Part shown: piece after piece, positions 6,592 through 14,147 of the stretch | Numbering within the stretch: the stretch's first letter is position 1 | Layout of the letters: each line of letters starts with the position of its first letter | Source of the DNA: Clostridia bacterium | Lineage (GTDB): Bacteria > Bacillota_A > Clostridia > Christensenellales > UBA1242 | Length of the DNA stretch: 17,120 bases | Assembly (NCBI GenBank): GCA_017938565.1 | Contig: JAGBBI010000191.1 | Span: forward strand, 1-17,120 | Reading direction: 5' to 3' | Notes under the pieces: model-generated | The model's input: the letters and a program-made list of their open reading frames with translations, nothing else | What the model was told of the DNA's origin: nothing | Database searches by the model: none | Position numbers and translations under genes: made by a program

Positions 6592-6810
6592 TTATTTTTG
6601 TCTCCAAACTATTCTGCCTTTTGTTAAGTCATAAGGACTCATTTCTAGTTTAACTGTATCACCTTCATAGACACGAATTAAGTTTTTCCAAAGTTTACCG
6701 CTTAGGTAAGCTGTAATTATGTGCCCGTTAGATAATTGAACTTTAAATGACGCCCCTGGGAGTGCCTCAACTACGACCCCCTCGGTTTCAATAACATCGT
6801 CTTTTGACAT
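6592..6810 (-). CDS. infA: Translation initiation factor IF-1
   Basis: A 72-residue S1/OB-fold protein that binds the 30S A site during initiation and modulates IF2 and IF3. Family matches are [31 protein letters not shown] and [13 protein letters not shown]. The highly conserved arginine in the usual GK(M/I)R stretch is replaced by tryptophan (GKLWKN, W41), in a region facing rRNA. The ribosome binding site AGGAGAA (6819-6823) lies within the last codons of map, and the gap to map is only 3 bases, so the two are translated together. Confidence 0.96.
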   Translation of the reverse strand: MSKDDVIETEGVVVEALPGASFKVQLSNGHIITAYLSGKLWKNLIRVYEGDTVKLEMSPYDLTKGRIVWRQK

Positions 6811-6813
6811 CTA

Positions 6814-7572
6814 TTATTCTCCTACATTATCAATTGTTAGAATTTCTACACCATTTTCGGTAACTAATACTGTATTTTCGTAATGTGCTGAAGGTCTTCC
6901 GTCTTTTGTTCGTACATCCCACATACCATTGAAAACTACTTCATAGCCACCCGCGTTCACCATAGGTTCTATTGCTAGCGTGCAATTCGCTGGAATCTTT
7001 TCACCCAAACCCATTCTTCCAAAATTTGGAATTGATGGATCTTCGTGCATTTCTTTTCCAACTCCGTGTCCTACCAAATCACGAACTACCGAAAATCCAT
7101 GCTTTTCAACATAATTTTGTACTCGTGCACCAATATCACCTACTCTGTCATTTGCTTTTAAGTCCTTAATGCCTTCAAAAAAACTTTTCTCGGTAACCTC
7201 AATTAGCTTTTTCTTTTCGTCATTAATCTCGCCAACTGCAAAGGTCCTTGCCGCGTCTGTATGGAACCCTTTGTATTTTACACCACAATCAACACCTATT
7301 ATCTGACCTTCTTGAAGAATATCGCTTTCACGTGGAATGCCGTGTACTACGATGTCATCAATAGATGAGCAAATGCTTGCTGGAAAACCATACAATCTTA
7401 GAAATGAAGGTTTTCCGCCTCTTGATATTATATATTCATTGGCAATTTTGTCAAGATACTTGGTGGAAATTCCTGGTCGAATTTCCTTTTCTATAAGTTT
7501 TAACGTTGCTGCTAAAATCTTCCCAGATTCACGCATACACTCTATATCTTTTTCAGATTTAACTCTTATCAT
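6814..7572 (-). CDS. map: Methionine aminopeptidase, type I
   Basis: Removes the initiator methionine from nascent proteins. It is a 252-residue single-domain pita-bread fold enzyme. The expected metal ligands are all visible: D95 (GVDCG), D106 (HTDAART), H169 (GHGVG), E202 (IEPMV) and E232 (HYENTV). The substrate-site H77 (VVHGIP) and H176 are present too. There is no N-terminal zinc-finger or SH3-binding extension, so it is the short type Ia form. Its ATG overlaps the adk stop by one base (TAATG) and no clear Shine-Dalgarno precedes it, which suggests translation by reinitiation from adk. Confidence 0.97.
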   Translation of the reverse strand: MIRVKSEKDIECMRESGKILAATLKLIEKEIRPGISTKYLDKIANEYIISRGGKPSFLRLYGFPASICSSIDDIVVHGIPRESDILQEGQIIGVDCGVKYKGFHTDAARTFAVGEINDEKKKLIEVTEKSFFEGIKDLKANDRVGDIGARVQNYVEKHGFSVVRDLVGHGVGKEMHEDPSIPNFGRMGLGEKIPANCTLAIEPMVNAGGYEVVFNGMWDVRTKDGRPSAHYENTVLVTENGVEILTIDNVGE

Positions 7573-8192
7573 TACTTCACACTTTTTATAGCTGATTCTA
7601 TTTGACTTGCAACTTCTTCGATTGACTTATCTGCATCAATGTCTGCAACTGGAACAATTGTTCGGTAATATTCAGCCACTGGCATTACATCGTTTTTGTA
7701 GAAGTTCATTCTTTTAATAATTGAAGCTTCGTTATCATCACTTCTGATGTAAACTTCACCACCACACGCAGGGCACTTTCCATCAACCAATTTCGATGCA
7801 TGGAATCCTTGATTACAATCTTTGCACATTCTTCTATTCACTAACCTATCTGTAAGCTTTTCCAAGTCATTACGGAAGTTTAGCACCAAATCTACATCAA
7901 CTGGAACCAACTTTGTCTGTTCCATATTTCTTGGAAATCCATCCAAAAGATACCCGTTTTGATTGTTTGTACTCTTGATTTTGTTTTGTAGAGCCTTTAC
8001 AGTAACTTCAAGCGGAACTAAGTTTCCTGACTTCTGATATTCATCTATAAGTTTTCCTTCTTCAGTTCCAAGTTTTACTTGCTCTTTTAAAACGTCGCCC
8101 ATTGAAAGATGGCAAAAGCCATACTTTTCAACCAAAATCTTTGCTTGTGTCCCCTTTCCTGATCCTGATGCCCCAATCATTAAAATATTCAT
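7572..8192 (-). CDS. adk: Adenylate kinase with zinc-type LID
   Basis: Catalyses ATP + AMP to 2 ADP in the cytosol. It has 206 residues, a little shorter than the usual 212-217 of long-form bacterial enzymes. The P-loop is GASGSGKGT (7-15), differing from the common GxPGxGKGT by serine for proline. The AMP site has DGFPRN (84-89). The LID carries four cysteines (C123, C126, C140, C143) spaced CX2C-13-CX2C, shorter than the usual CX2C-16-CX2C, followed by RSDDNE. The ribosome binding site AGGAGG contains the secY stop codon TAG. The secY-adk-map order is typical of Firmicutes. Confidence 0.97.
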   Translation of the reverse strand: MNILMIGASGSGKGTQAKILVEKYGFCHLSMGDVLKEQVKLGTEEGKLIDEYQKSGNLVPLEVTVKALQNKIKSTNNQNGYLLDGFPRNMEQTKLVPVDVDLVLNFRNDLEKLTDRLVNRRMCKDCNQGFHASKLVDGKCPACGGEVYIRSDDNEASIIKRMNFYKNDVMPVAEYYRTIVPVADIDADKSIEEVASQIESAIKSVK

Positions 8193-8202
8193 TAGAATCC
8201 TC

Positions 8203-9507
8203 CTATAAAATATTTTTATGTCTTTTCATCATTAGTTGAGCGTCTAATTGAGAGTTAAATTCAATTGCTACGCTGACTACAATCAGCATTCCTGTTGCGG
8301 TAAATGCGTTCAACAATTCCATTGACTCACCTGCAACTATTCCAAATATCACAGATGGAACAATTGCGATTATTGCTAAGAATACAGCTCCGAATAATGT
8401 AATTCTGTTGCTTACTCTCTTTAGGTAATCTGTTGTGGCTTTACCAGGTCTTATACCTGGGATAAACCCGCCGTGTTGTTGAATATTTTGGCTTACATCA
8501 GCTGGGTTAAATTGAATTTGAGCATAGAAATATGCGAAGAATAAAATTAGTAATCCAACTAAAATGCTATAGCCAACACTTCCAGCACCTAGGAAATCAT
8601 AATAAAATTTTGCGAACCATCCACTGTTTCTAGTAACTCCACATAATTGCATAATAAGGTTCGGGAATGAAATTATTGCCGATGCAAAAATGATAGGCAT
8701 AACTCCGCTTCCATTTATCTTCATTGGAATATAACTGCTTTGACCGCCAAACATTTTTCGTCCTTTTATTTGTTTAGCATATTGAACTGGAATTCTTCTT
8801 TCCGACATATCAATCCAAACAATAAATACAAATACTACTAATGCTAATACGATGAAACCAATTAATTCCCATAAAGCTGTAACATTTCCATTAAATATTT
8901 CATCTAATGAATTTACTATTGATGTGGCTGCCGTTGCCATAATACCTACGAAGATTATTAATGATGTGCCATTCCCAATCTTCTGTTCGGTAATTCTATC
9001 GCCTAGCCATATTGTAAAGCAGGTACCTGCGACCATAAATAACACAACCGTTGCACCCGTTAACCAAATTGGTGCATTCCCATATAGGTTAACTAATGCA
9101 GACTTAAATCCGATTACCGTTCCAACACCTTGTGCAACTGCTAAAATCAATGCGACAACTTTGGTTACGGTATTCATCTTCCTTCTTCCTTCATCGCCTT
9201 CCTTTGAAAGCCTTTCAAGTGCTGGTATACCTACGCTTAAAAGTTGTACGATGATTGATGCGTTAATGTATGGTGTAACACCTAACGCCAAGAATGAACC
9301 GTTTGCGAGTGCAGAACCCGTTACCGAGTTTAACAGGCTTAGTACGCCCAGTTTATCCTCGCCTACTGCTTCAAGATAGACTGTTGTGTTAATGCCAGGA
9401 ATTGGCAAGAAACATCCAAGTCTATAAACAAATAATAACGCTAGGGTTATTAATAATCCTCTTCTGATTTCTTTATTTTTAAATGCACTTGCTAACGTTT
9501 TAAACAT
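8203..9507 (-). CDS. secY: Protein translocase channel subunit SecY
   Basis: The pore of the Sec translocon in the cytoplasmic membrane, working with SecE, SecG and SecA. It has 434 residues, normal for SecY, with many strongly hydrophobic segments consistent with ten helices (the first about 17-36, the last about 402-416). Conserved cytosolic stretches include DMSERRIPVQYAKQIKGRKM, FNPADVSQNIQQHGGFIPG and GIRPGK (about 351-356, with the SecA-contacting arginine). The ATG overlaps the rplO stop by one base (TAATG), but a strong GAGGTGAT ribosome binding site lies inside the end of rplO, so initiation need not depend on reinitiation. Confidence 0.98.
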   Translation of the reverse strand: MFKTLASAFKNKEIRRGLLITLALLFVYRLGCFLPIPGINTTVYLEAVGEDKLGVLSLLNSVTGSALANGSFLALGVTPYINASIIVQLLSVGIPALERLSKEGDEGRRKMNTVTKVVALILAVAQGVGTVIGFKSALVNLYGNAPIWLTGATVVLFMVAGTCFTIWLGDRITEQKIGNGTSLIIFVGIMATAATSIVNSLDEIFNGNVTALWELIGFIVLALVVFVFIVWIDMSERRIPVQYAKQIKGRKMFGGQSSYIPMKINGSGVMPIIFASAIISFPNLIMQLCGVTRNSGWFAKFYYDFLGAGSVGYSILVGLLILFFAYFYAQIQFNPADVSQNIQQHGGFIPGIRPGKATTDYLKRVSNRITLFGAVFLAIIAIVPSVIFGIVAGESMELLNAFTATGMLIVVSVAIEFNSQLDAQLMMKRHKNIL

Positions 9508-9950
9508 TAAATCACCTCAACACTACCGCCAGCTGCTTGGATTTTTTGGATAGCTGACTCCGAGAATTTATTTGCTCTTACAGTTAGAGGAACTGTAATC
9601 TCTCCATTTCCAATAACCTTAAGACCAAACTTTTCAATCTTAGATATCAATCCTTGTGCTTTAAGCATCTCAGCAGTTACGATTGTGTTAGGTTCTAATT
9701 TATTTAGAGCAGACACATTAATTACAGTGTATTCTTTCTTCCACACGTTTGTAAAGCCGTGCTTTGGAATTCTTCTGATTAATGGCATTTGTCCGCCTTC
9801 AAAGCCAGGTCTAACTCCGCCACCACTTCTGGCATTTTGACCCTTATGACCTTTACCACTTGTTTTACCGTGTCCAGAACCAGTACCACGACCTACTCTC
9901 TTATCTGAGAAGGTTGAGTTAGGAGCTGGAGATAAACTTTGTATATTCAT
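9507..9950 (-). CDS. rplO: 50S ribosomal protein L15
   Basis: A late-assembling large-subunit protein of 147 residues. The glycine- and arginine-rich N-terminal extension ([20 protein letters not shown], then [18 protein letters not shown]) penetrates rRNA. The C-terminal globular part includes [16 protein letters not shown] and [10 protein letters not shown] stretches. An ATAGGAGA ribosome binding site supports the ATG, 20 bases after rpmD. The secY ribosome binding site is embedded in its last codons. Confidence 0.97.
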   Translation of the reverse strand: MNIQSLSPAPNSTFSDKRVGRGTGSGHGKTSGKGHKGQNARSGGGVRPGFEGGQMPLIRRIPKHGFTNVWKKEYTVINVSALNKLEPNTIVTAEMLKAQGLISKIEKFGLKVIGNGEITVPLTVRANKFSESAIQKIQAAGGSVEVI

Positions 9951-9970
9951 AATTCAATCTCCTATAATTT

Positions 9971-10291
9971 TTACTTAACTTCTTCAACCGATACTAAGTG
10001 TCTTACTACAAAAATCATACCACGAGTACAAGCATTGTCTTTTTTAACAACTGAACTGCGAATTTTCTTTAATCCTAAAGCTTCAACAGTTTTCTTTTGT
10101 TTTTCAAGAGCACCGATTGTGCTTCTGATTAATGTAATTTTTACTAATTTGTCGGCATTTTTCTCTGCTTTCTTTCTTGTAGTTGTTTTAGCAACTGGAG
10201 CTTCAGCTACTTCTGCAACTACTGCAGTTTCTTCTACAGGAGCTACAACTTTTTTTCTTGTAGTTGTTTTCTTTGTTGTTTTTTCTTCCAT
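9971..10291 (-). CDS. rpmD: 50S ribosomal protein L30 with a Lys/Thr/Ala-rich N-terminal extension
   Basis: Residues 48-106 ([20 protein letters not shown] onward to [10 protein letters not shown]) are a complete L30, normally about 60 residues. Residues 1-47 are extra: [14 protein letters not shown], an Ala/Val/Glu stretch, then a second KTTTRKK (8-14 and 35-41). No ATG lies between residue 1 and the L30 core, and the upstream TAGGAGAAGG ribosome binding site serves the long form, so the extension is probably translated. The TAG of the rpsE stop is part of that site. Similar KTTRK-like tails occur on L29 and L24 in this window. The extension's function is unknown; an unstructured rRNA-binding tail is an inference. 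Confidence 0.92.
   Translation of the reverse strand: MEEKTTKKTTTRKKVVAPVEETAVVAEVAEAPVAKTTTRKKAEKNADKLVKITLIRSTIGALEKQKKTVEALGLKKIRSSVVKKDNACTRGMIFVVRHLVSVEEVK
10173..10270. repeat. In-frame 17-base direct repeat inside rpmD
   Basis: The sequence TTTCTTGTAGTTGTTTT occurs at 10173-10189 and again at 10254-10270. The copies are offset by 81 bases, which is 27 codons, so both encode the same KTTTRK peptide in the L30 extension. The bases between them do not repeat. Confidence 0.85.
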
Positions 10292-10302
10292 CTTTCCTTC
10301 TC

Positions 10303-10821
10303 CTATAAGATTTCGTCTACATTTTTGCCACGAAGTTTTGCGATTTGTTCTGCACTTCTTAATTGTTGTAAACCGTTAAGTGTTGCTTTAACGCAGTTAA
10401 CTGGGTTGTTTGATCCATACATCTTTGTAGTAATATCTTTAATACCAACAAGTTCAACAACGCTTCTAACACTTCCACCAGCAATAATACCATTACCTCT
10501 CTTAGCTGGCATCATAATAACCTTAGTTTTTTCAAACTTTCCGATAACTTCGTGTGGAATAGTAGTGTCTTTTAATGGAACTTCGATAATGTGCTTCTTA
10601 GCATCAATTCCTGCTTTGTCCATAGCAATTGAAACTTCGGCACCTCTGCCCATTCCTACACCAACTTTACCCTTGCCATCACCTGTAACAACAAGAGCAG
10701 AAAAACGCATATTTCTGCCACCCTTAACAACCTTAGTAACTCTGCGGATGTCAACGGTAACTTTTTCAAATTCGTCCTTCTTTTCTGGTGCTTCTTTCTT
10801 TGTTCTTTCAACTTTTGCCAT
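10303..10821 (-). CDS. rpsE: 30S ribosomal protein S5
   Basis: A small-subunit protein at the mRNA entry channel, involved in decoding accuracy and helicase activity. It has 172 residues. The N-terminal dsRBD-like part shows [20 protein letters not shown] and the loop [17 protein letters not shown] (47-63). The C-terminal part shows [20 protein letters not shown] and [16 protein letters not shown]. The first 18 residues are charged ([13 protein letters not shown]), a modest extension. A TTTAGGAG ribosome binding site lies just after the rplR stop. Confidence 0.98.
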   Translation of the reverse strand: MAKVERTKKEAPEKKDEFEKVTVDIRRVTKVVKGGRNMRFSALVVTGDGKGKVGVGMGRGAEVSIAMDKAGIDAKKHIIEVPLKDTTIPHEVIGKFEKTKVIMMPAKRGNGIIAGGSVRSVVELVGIKDITTKMYGSNNPVNCVKATLNGLQQLRSAEQIAKLRGKNVDEIL

Positions 10822-10839
10822 TTATTTTTCTCCTAAACC

Positions 10840-11208
10840 CTAAAAATTTAATCCTGCATTTCTTGCACCTTCGGCAACTTTTTGAACCCTACCGGTATAA
10901 ATATAACCTGCACGGTCAAAAACAACTTCTTTAACACCCTTTGCAAGTGCTTTCTTAGCTACTTCTGTTCCGATGATGTATGCTTGTTCCATTTTAGTTT
11001 TTCCAGCAACTTTTTCTGCCATACCCTTTTCTTCGGTTGATGAACTGCAAATTGTTACGCCGTTTTCATCGTCGATGATTTGAGCATAGATATTAACTAA
11101 GGAACGATATACATTTAGTCTTGGACGAGCTGTTGTTCCAGATAATGTAGCTCTAATTCTTTTTTGCTTTGCTTTACGAACAGAGTTCTTATCAATTTTC
11201 TTTACCAT
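10840..11208 (-). CDS. rplR: 50S ribosomal protein L18
   Basis: Binds 5S rRNA and carries it into the 50S with L5 and L25-type proteins. It has 122 residues. The basic N-terminus KIDKNSVRKAKQKRIRATLS is followed by the conserved TARPRLNVYRSLVNIYAQII, AYIIGTEVAKKALAKGV, VVFDRAGYIYTGRVQKVAEG and the terminal AARNAGLNF-like ending (here GARNAGLNF). An AAGGAGAT ribosome binding site sits 15 bases or less after the rplF stop. Confidence 0.98.
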   Translation of the reverse strand: MVKKIDKNSVRKAKQKRIRATLSGTTARPRLNVYRSLVNIYAQIIDDENGVTICSSSTEEKGMAEKVAGKTKMEQAYIIGTEVAKKALAKGVKEVVFDRAGYIYTGRVQKVAEGARNAGLNF

Positions 11209-11223
11209 ATCTTATCTCCTTCC

Positions 11224-11772
11224 TTATTTCTTCTTAGCTGCCTTTTTGATTTCTTTTCTTAGAACAAATTGGTCGCTGTACTTAATTCCATAACCATGGT
11301 ATGGTTCAACTGGTCTTAACGCCTTAATGTCAGCTGCAAATTGACCAACCAATGTTTTATCGCAACCTTCAACTTTAATTTCAGTTGGTGTTACGCAAGT
11401 AACTTTTAAGTTTGCTGGAATGTCAACGTTTACTGGATGTGAAAATCCAATATTTAATGTAAGTTTGCTTCCTGCAACTGAGCACTTGAAACCTACACCA
11501 TTAACGATTAATGTTTTTGAAAATCCTTTTGTTACGCCATTAATCATATTTGCTATCAAAGCACGATAAAGTCCGTGTTTCGCTCTTGTTTCTTTTTGTT
11601 CGTCATGTCTTGACACTACAATTGTATTCTCAACTTTTTCAACTGTAATTTGTCCAGTTATCTCTTGTGTTAATGTTCCAAGAGCACCCTTAACTGTAAC
11701 AAGATTTTCGTTTGAAACCTCAACAGTAACCCCCGCTGGGATTTCGATTGGTAATCTTCCTATTCTTGACAT
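11224..11772 (-). CDS. rplF: 50S ribosomal protein L6
   Basis: Sits near the factor-binding centre and sarcin-ricin loop of the 50S. It starts MSRIGRLPIEIPAGV and is 182 residues, made of two tandem L6 folds; the C-terminal signature is LRPVEPYHGYGIKYSDQ. I chose the ATG at 11772 over an in-frame TTG two codons upstream (11778): the AGGAGGT at 11781-11787 is 8 bases from the ATG but only 2 from the TTG, and L6 proteins begin MSRIG. The rpsH stop codon TAG is the first part of this ribosome binding site. Confidence 0.97.
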   Translation of the reverse strand: MSRIGRLPIEIPAGVTVEVSNENLVTVKGALGTLTQEITGQITVEKVENTIVVSRHDEQKETRAKHGLYRALIANMINGVTKGFSKTLIVNGVGFKCSVAGSKLTLNIGFSHPVNVDIPANLKVTCVTPTEIKVEGCDKTLVGQFAADIKALRPVEPYHGYGIKYSDQFVLRKEIKKAAKKK

Positions 11773-11780
11773 ATTCAATT

Positions 11781-11788
11781 ACCTCCTA
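11781..11788 (-). promoter_or_regulatory. Ribosome binding site of rplF, fused with rpsH stop codon
   Basis: The minus strand reads TAGGAGGT. It is the full anti-16S complement and fixes the rplF start at the ATG 8 bases downstream. Its TAG (11788-11786) ends rpsH, so terminating and initiating ribosomes meet on the same bases. Confidence 0.85.
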
Positions 11789-12184
11789 CCATACATAAGC
11801 AAGCACTTCGCCACCTAAGCCAAGTTTTCTTGCTTCCCTATCAGTTACAACACCTTTGCTAGTAGAGATAATTGCAATTCCTAAACCATTAAGAACTCTT
11901 GGAAGTTCTTCGGCTCCAGCATATATTCTTAGACCTGGCTTAGAAATTCTCTTTAAACCGCTAATAACTTTTTTGTTGTCTTCTGTGTATTTTAATGTAA
12001 TTTTAATTTTTCCTTGGATTTTATCCTCGATATATTCAACACTTGAAATATAGCCTTCTGCCAAAAGAATCTCTGCGATGGCTTTTTTCATCTTAGAATC
12101 TGGAATTATAACTGTTTCATGACGAGCTGTTTGAGCATTTCTGATTCTTGTTATCATATATGCAATAGGATCTGTTACTATCAT
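11786..12184 (-). CDS. rpsH: 30S ribosomal protein S8
   Basis: A 16S rRNA helix 21 binder and, in some bacteria, the translational repressor of the spc operon. It has 132 residues. The N-terminus [20 protein letters not shown] and the C-terminal [20 protein letters not shown] and GGEVLAYVW are family signatures. An AGGAGGAAA ribosome binding site precedes the ATG, 20 bases after rpsN. Whether it represses its own operon here cannot be told; I did not identify a helix-21-like target between rpsN and rpsH. Confidence 0.98.
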   Translation of the reverse strand: MIVTDPIAYMITRIRNAQTARHETVIIPDSKMKKAIAEILLAEGYISSVEYIEDKIQGKIKITLKYTEDNKKVISGLKRISKPGLRIYAGAEELPRVLNGLGIAIISTSKGVVTDREARKLGLGGEVLAYVW

Positions 12185-12204
12185 TTATATTTTCCTCCTA
12201 ATTT

Positions 12205-12390
12205 CTACCAACTAGATTTTTTAGCACCAGGTATTTCGCCTTTGTATGCAAGTTCTCTAAAACAGATACGACAAATTCCATATTTACGTAAAACTGAGTG
12301 TGGTCTTCCGCAAATAGAACATCTTGTATACTCACGAGTGCTATATTTTTGCTTGCCTTGTTGTTTATTTATAAGTGCTTTCTTTGCCAT
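12205..12390 (-). CDS. rpsN: 30S ribosomal protein S14, type Z (zinc)
   Basis: A short, zinc-binding S14 of 61 residues in the small-subunit head, needed for late 30S assembly. The ligands are C24, C27, C40 and C43 (CSIC and CRIC). Other conserved parts are the N-terminal [30 protein letters not shown] and the C-terminal [11 protein letters not shown]. An AAGGAG ribosome binding site supports the start. This short form between rplE and rpsH is the usual Gram-positive arrangement. Confidence 0.98.
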   Translation of the reverse strand: MAKKALINKQQGKQKYSTREYTRCSICGRPHSVLRKYGICRICFRELAYKGEIPGAKKSSW

Positions 12391-12404
12391 AATTATCTCC
12401 TTTA

Positions 12405-12947
12405 TTACTTCTTAAATGGCATGCCCATTAAAGATAATAATTCTCTTGCTTCGTCATCACTTTTAGCAGTTGTTACGATGCATACATCAAAACCACGAAT
12501 TTTCTCGATTTTATCGTATACGATTTCTGGGAAAATTAACTGTTCCTTAACGCCATAAGCGAAAGATCCTCTTCCATCAAATGCGTTTGGATTAACACCT
12601 CTGAAATCTCTAACACGAGGCAATGCAATAGAAATAAATCTGTCAAGGAATTCATACATTCTTGTTCCACGAAGTGTAACCTTTGCGCCAATGTTCATTC
12701 CTTCACGAAGCTTAAAGTTAGCTACAGACTTCTTTGCTTTTGTAATAACAGGCTTTTGACCAGCGATTAGTCCAAGTTCTTCAACTGCAAGATTTAAAGA
12801 CTTGCTGTTATCTTTAACATCTCCAAGACCCATATTTAAAACTATTTTTTCAATCTTTGGGATTTGGTTTACATTTTCATAGTTGAACTTTGCTTTAAGA
12901 GCAGGTGCAACTTCTTTTAAATATTTCTCTTTTAATCTGTTTTCCAT
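12405..12947 (-). CDS. rplE: 50S ribosomal protein L5
   Basis: A 5S rRNA-binding protein of the central protuberance that contacts the P-site tRNA elbow. Its 180 residues are a normal length. Signatures are the N-terminal [55 protein letters not shown] and [17 protein letters not shown], then the [21 protein letters not shown] loop region and [29 protein letters not shown] ribosome binding site is 9 bases upstream. Confidence 0.98.
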   Translation of the reverse strand: MENRLKEKYLKEVAPALKAKFNYENVNQIPKIEKIVLNMGLGDVKDNSKSLNLAVEELGLIAGQKPVITKAKKSVANFKLREGMNIGAKVTLRGTRMYEFLDRFISIALPRVRDFRGVNPNAFDGRGSFAYGVKEQLIFPEIVYDKIEKIRGFDVCIVTTAKSDDEARELLSLMGMPFKK

Positions 12948-12964
12948 TATTTAATTCTCCAAAA

Positions 12965-13471
12965 TTACATTTCCTGCTTTCTTTTAACGCTAGCACCTTC
13001 AGCCTTGTTTTTAACTGCTGTTGACTTTGTTGTTTTGCTTTTTTCAAGCTTTGTAGAAGTCTTCTTTGCAGGCTTTTCGTTAGCATTTTCGACTTTTTCT
13101 TTCTTTTCTTTTGGTTGAGCCTTCTTCTTTGTTGCAGAAACCTTTTCAAATTTCTTATCAAGAACTGCTCCACATTTGCACACTCTTGTGTGCTTTCCAT
13201 CTACTTCAGAGTGCTTAACTCTTGTAGGCTTTCCACAAGTAGGACAAACCAACATAACGTTAGATACGTCGATTGTTCCTTCTCTTTTAATAATTCCGCC
13301 AGCTTCTTGTGCTGAACGAGCTTTTGTATGACGGCTTATAATATTAACGCCCTCTACTACGATTCTATTTTTATCTGGGTAACAAGCCAAAACTCTGCCT
13401 TGTTTTCCAGCATCTTTACCAGTGATAACAACTACGTTATCGCCAGTTTTAACATTTAGTGTATGTGCCAT
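12965..13471 (-). CDS. rplX: 50S ribosomal protein L24 with zinc ribbon and long lysine-rich tail
   Basis: Initiates 50S assembly by binding the 5' region of 23S rRNA. Residues 1-106 are the L24 core: the KOW motif GDNVVVITGKDAGKQGRVL (11-29), NIISRHTKARSAQEAGGI, and a four-cysteine ribbon C76, C79, C98, C100 (CPTC and CKC). Typical L24 stops near residue 103. Here a 60-residue low-complexity tail follows (about 107-168), almost entirely Lys, Glu, Thr, Ser and Ala, with KKTSTKLEKSKTTKSTAVKN. The frame is clean to its TAA and the tail keeps the local codon style, so it is probably real. The ribosome binding site TAGGAGG includes the rplN stop. Confidence 0.94.
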   Translation of the reverse strand: MAHTLNVKTGDNVVVITGKDAGKQGRVLACYPDKNRIVVEGVNIISRHTKARSAQEAGGIIKREGTIDVSNVMLVCPTCGKPTRVKHSEVDGKHTRVCKCGAVLDKKFEKVSATKKKAQPKEKKEKVENANEKPAKKTSTKLEKSKTTKSTAVKNKAEGASVKRKQEM

Positions 13472-13481
13472 AATTTGCCTC

Positions 13482-13850
13482 CTATAAAACTTCAGGTGCT
13501 AATGAAACTATCTTCATATAGCCCTTATCACGAAGTTCTCTTGCAATAGGTCCAAAAACTCTAGTACCACGAGGAAGTTTGTCATTATTGATTATAACAG
13601 CAGCATTTTCATCAAATTTGATTGTACTGCCGTCTGGTCTTTGAACACCTTTAACAGTTCTAACAATGACAGCTTTAACAACCTCACCATTCTTTACAAC
13701 ACCCTTTGGGTCTGCGCCTTTAACAGCGGCAACAATTACATCACCAATGTTAGCAACCTTTGATTTAGAGCCCTTTAAAACTCTGATACACAAAAGTTCG
13801 TGAGCACCAGTGTTGTCGGCAACTTTTAATCTTGTTTCCTGTTGTATCAT
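13482..13850 (-). CDS. rplN: 50S ribosomal protein L14
   Basis: Contacts 16S rRNA at intersubunit bridges and is a docking site for RsfS. It has 122 residues. Family signatures are [77 protein letters not shown] and [30 protein letters not shown] ribosome binding site lies between the rpsQ stop and this ATG, a gap of 19 bases. Confidence 0.98.
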   Translation of the reverse strand: MIQQETRLKVADNTGAHELLCIRVLKGSKSKVANIGDVIVAAVKGADPKGVVKNGEVVKAVIVRTVKGVQRPDGSTIKFDENAAVIINNDKLPRGTRVFGPIARELRDKGYMKIVSLAPEVL

Positions 13851-13869
13851 ATTTTTCCTCTCCCATTTA

Positions 13870-14136
13870 CTACTTAACTTTCTCTACGATTCTAACAAGA
13901 CGCCAGTTCTTATCCTTAGACAAATGACGAGTTTCTGCAATTTCAACTGTGTCGCCGATATCGCATATGTTTTCAGCGTCGTGAGCCTTAACTTTCTTAG
14001 TTCTGTTGATTGTCTTTTCGTAAAGTGCGTGTTTAACTTTATCTTTGATTGCAACAACAATTGTTTTGTCCATCTTATTGCTTACAACTTCACCAATTCT
14101 TGTTTTTCTTTCATTTCTTTCAATTTTTGTTTCCAT
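13870..14136 (-). CDS. rpsQ: 30S ribosomal protein S17
   Basis: An OB-fold protein that binds the 5' domain of 16S rRNA early in assembly. It has 88 residues. Signatures are [40 protein letters not shown], and [20 protein letters not shown]. The TAAGGGGAT ribosome binding site begins with the rpmC stop codon TAA. The gap to rpmC is 11 bases. Confidence 0.97.
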   Translation of the reverse strand: METKIERNERKTRIGEVVSNKMDKTIVVAIKDKVKHALYEKTINRTKKVKAHDAENICDIGDTVEIAETRHLSKDKNWRLVRIVEKVK

Positions 14137-14147
14137 AAGTTATCCCC

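Noticed and set aside
8852..9379. Plus-strand open frame of 175 codons opposite secY
   Set aside because: It is antisense to an unmistakable secY, lacks a ribosome binding site, and its composition is that of the reverse complement of membrane-protein codons.
9939..10379. Plus-strand open frames opposite rpmD, rpsE and neighbouring ribosomal genes
   Set aside because: They are shadows of strongly conserved genes; no initiation signals or family features.
11773..11778. TTG start for rplF giving two extra residues
   Set aside because: The Shine-Dalgarno is only 2 bases from the TTG but 8 from the ATG, and L6 proteins start MSRIG.
12895..13200. Second minus-strand frame overlapping the rplX tail, very Lys/Gln-rich
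   Set aside because: It is an out-of-frame reading of the low-complexity L24 tail, with no ribosome binding site. The L24 frame continues cleanly to its own stop.
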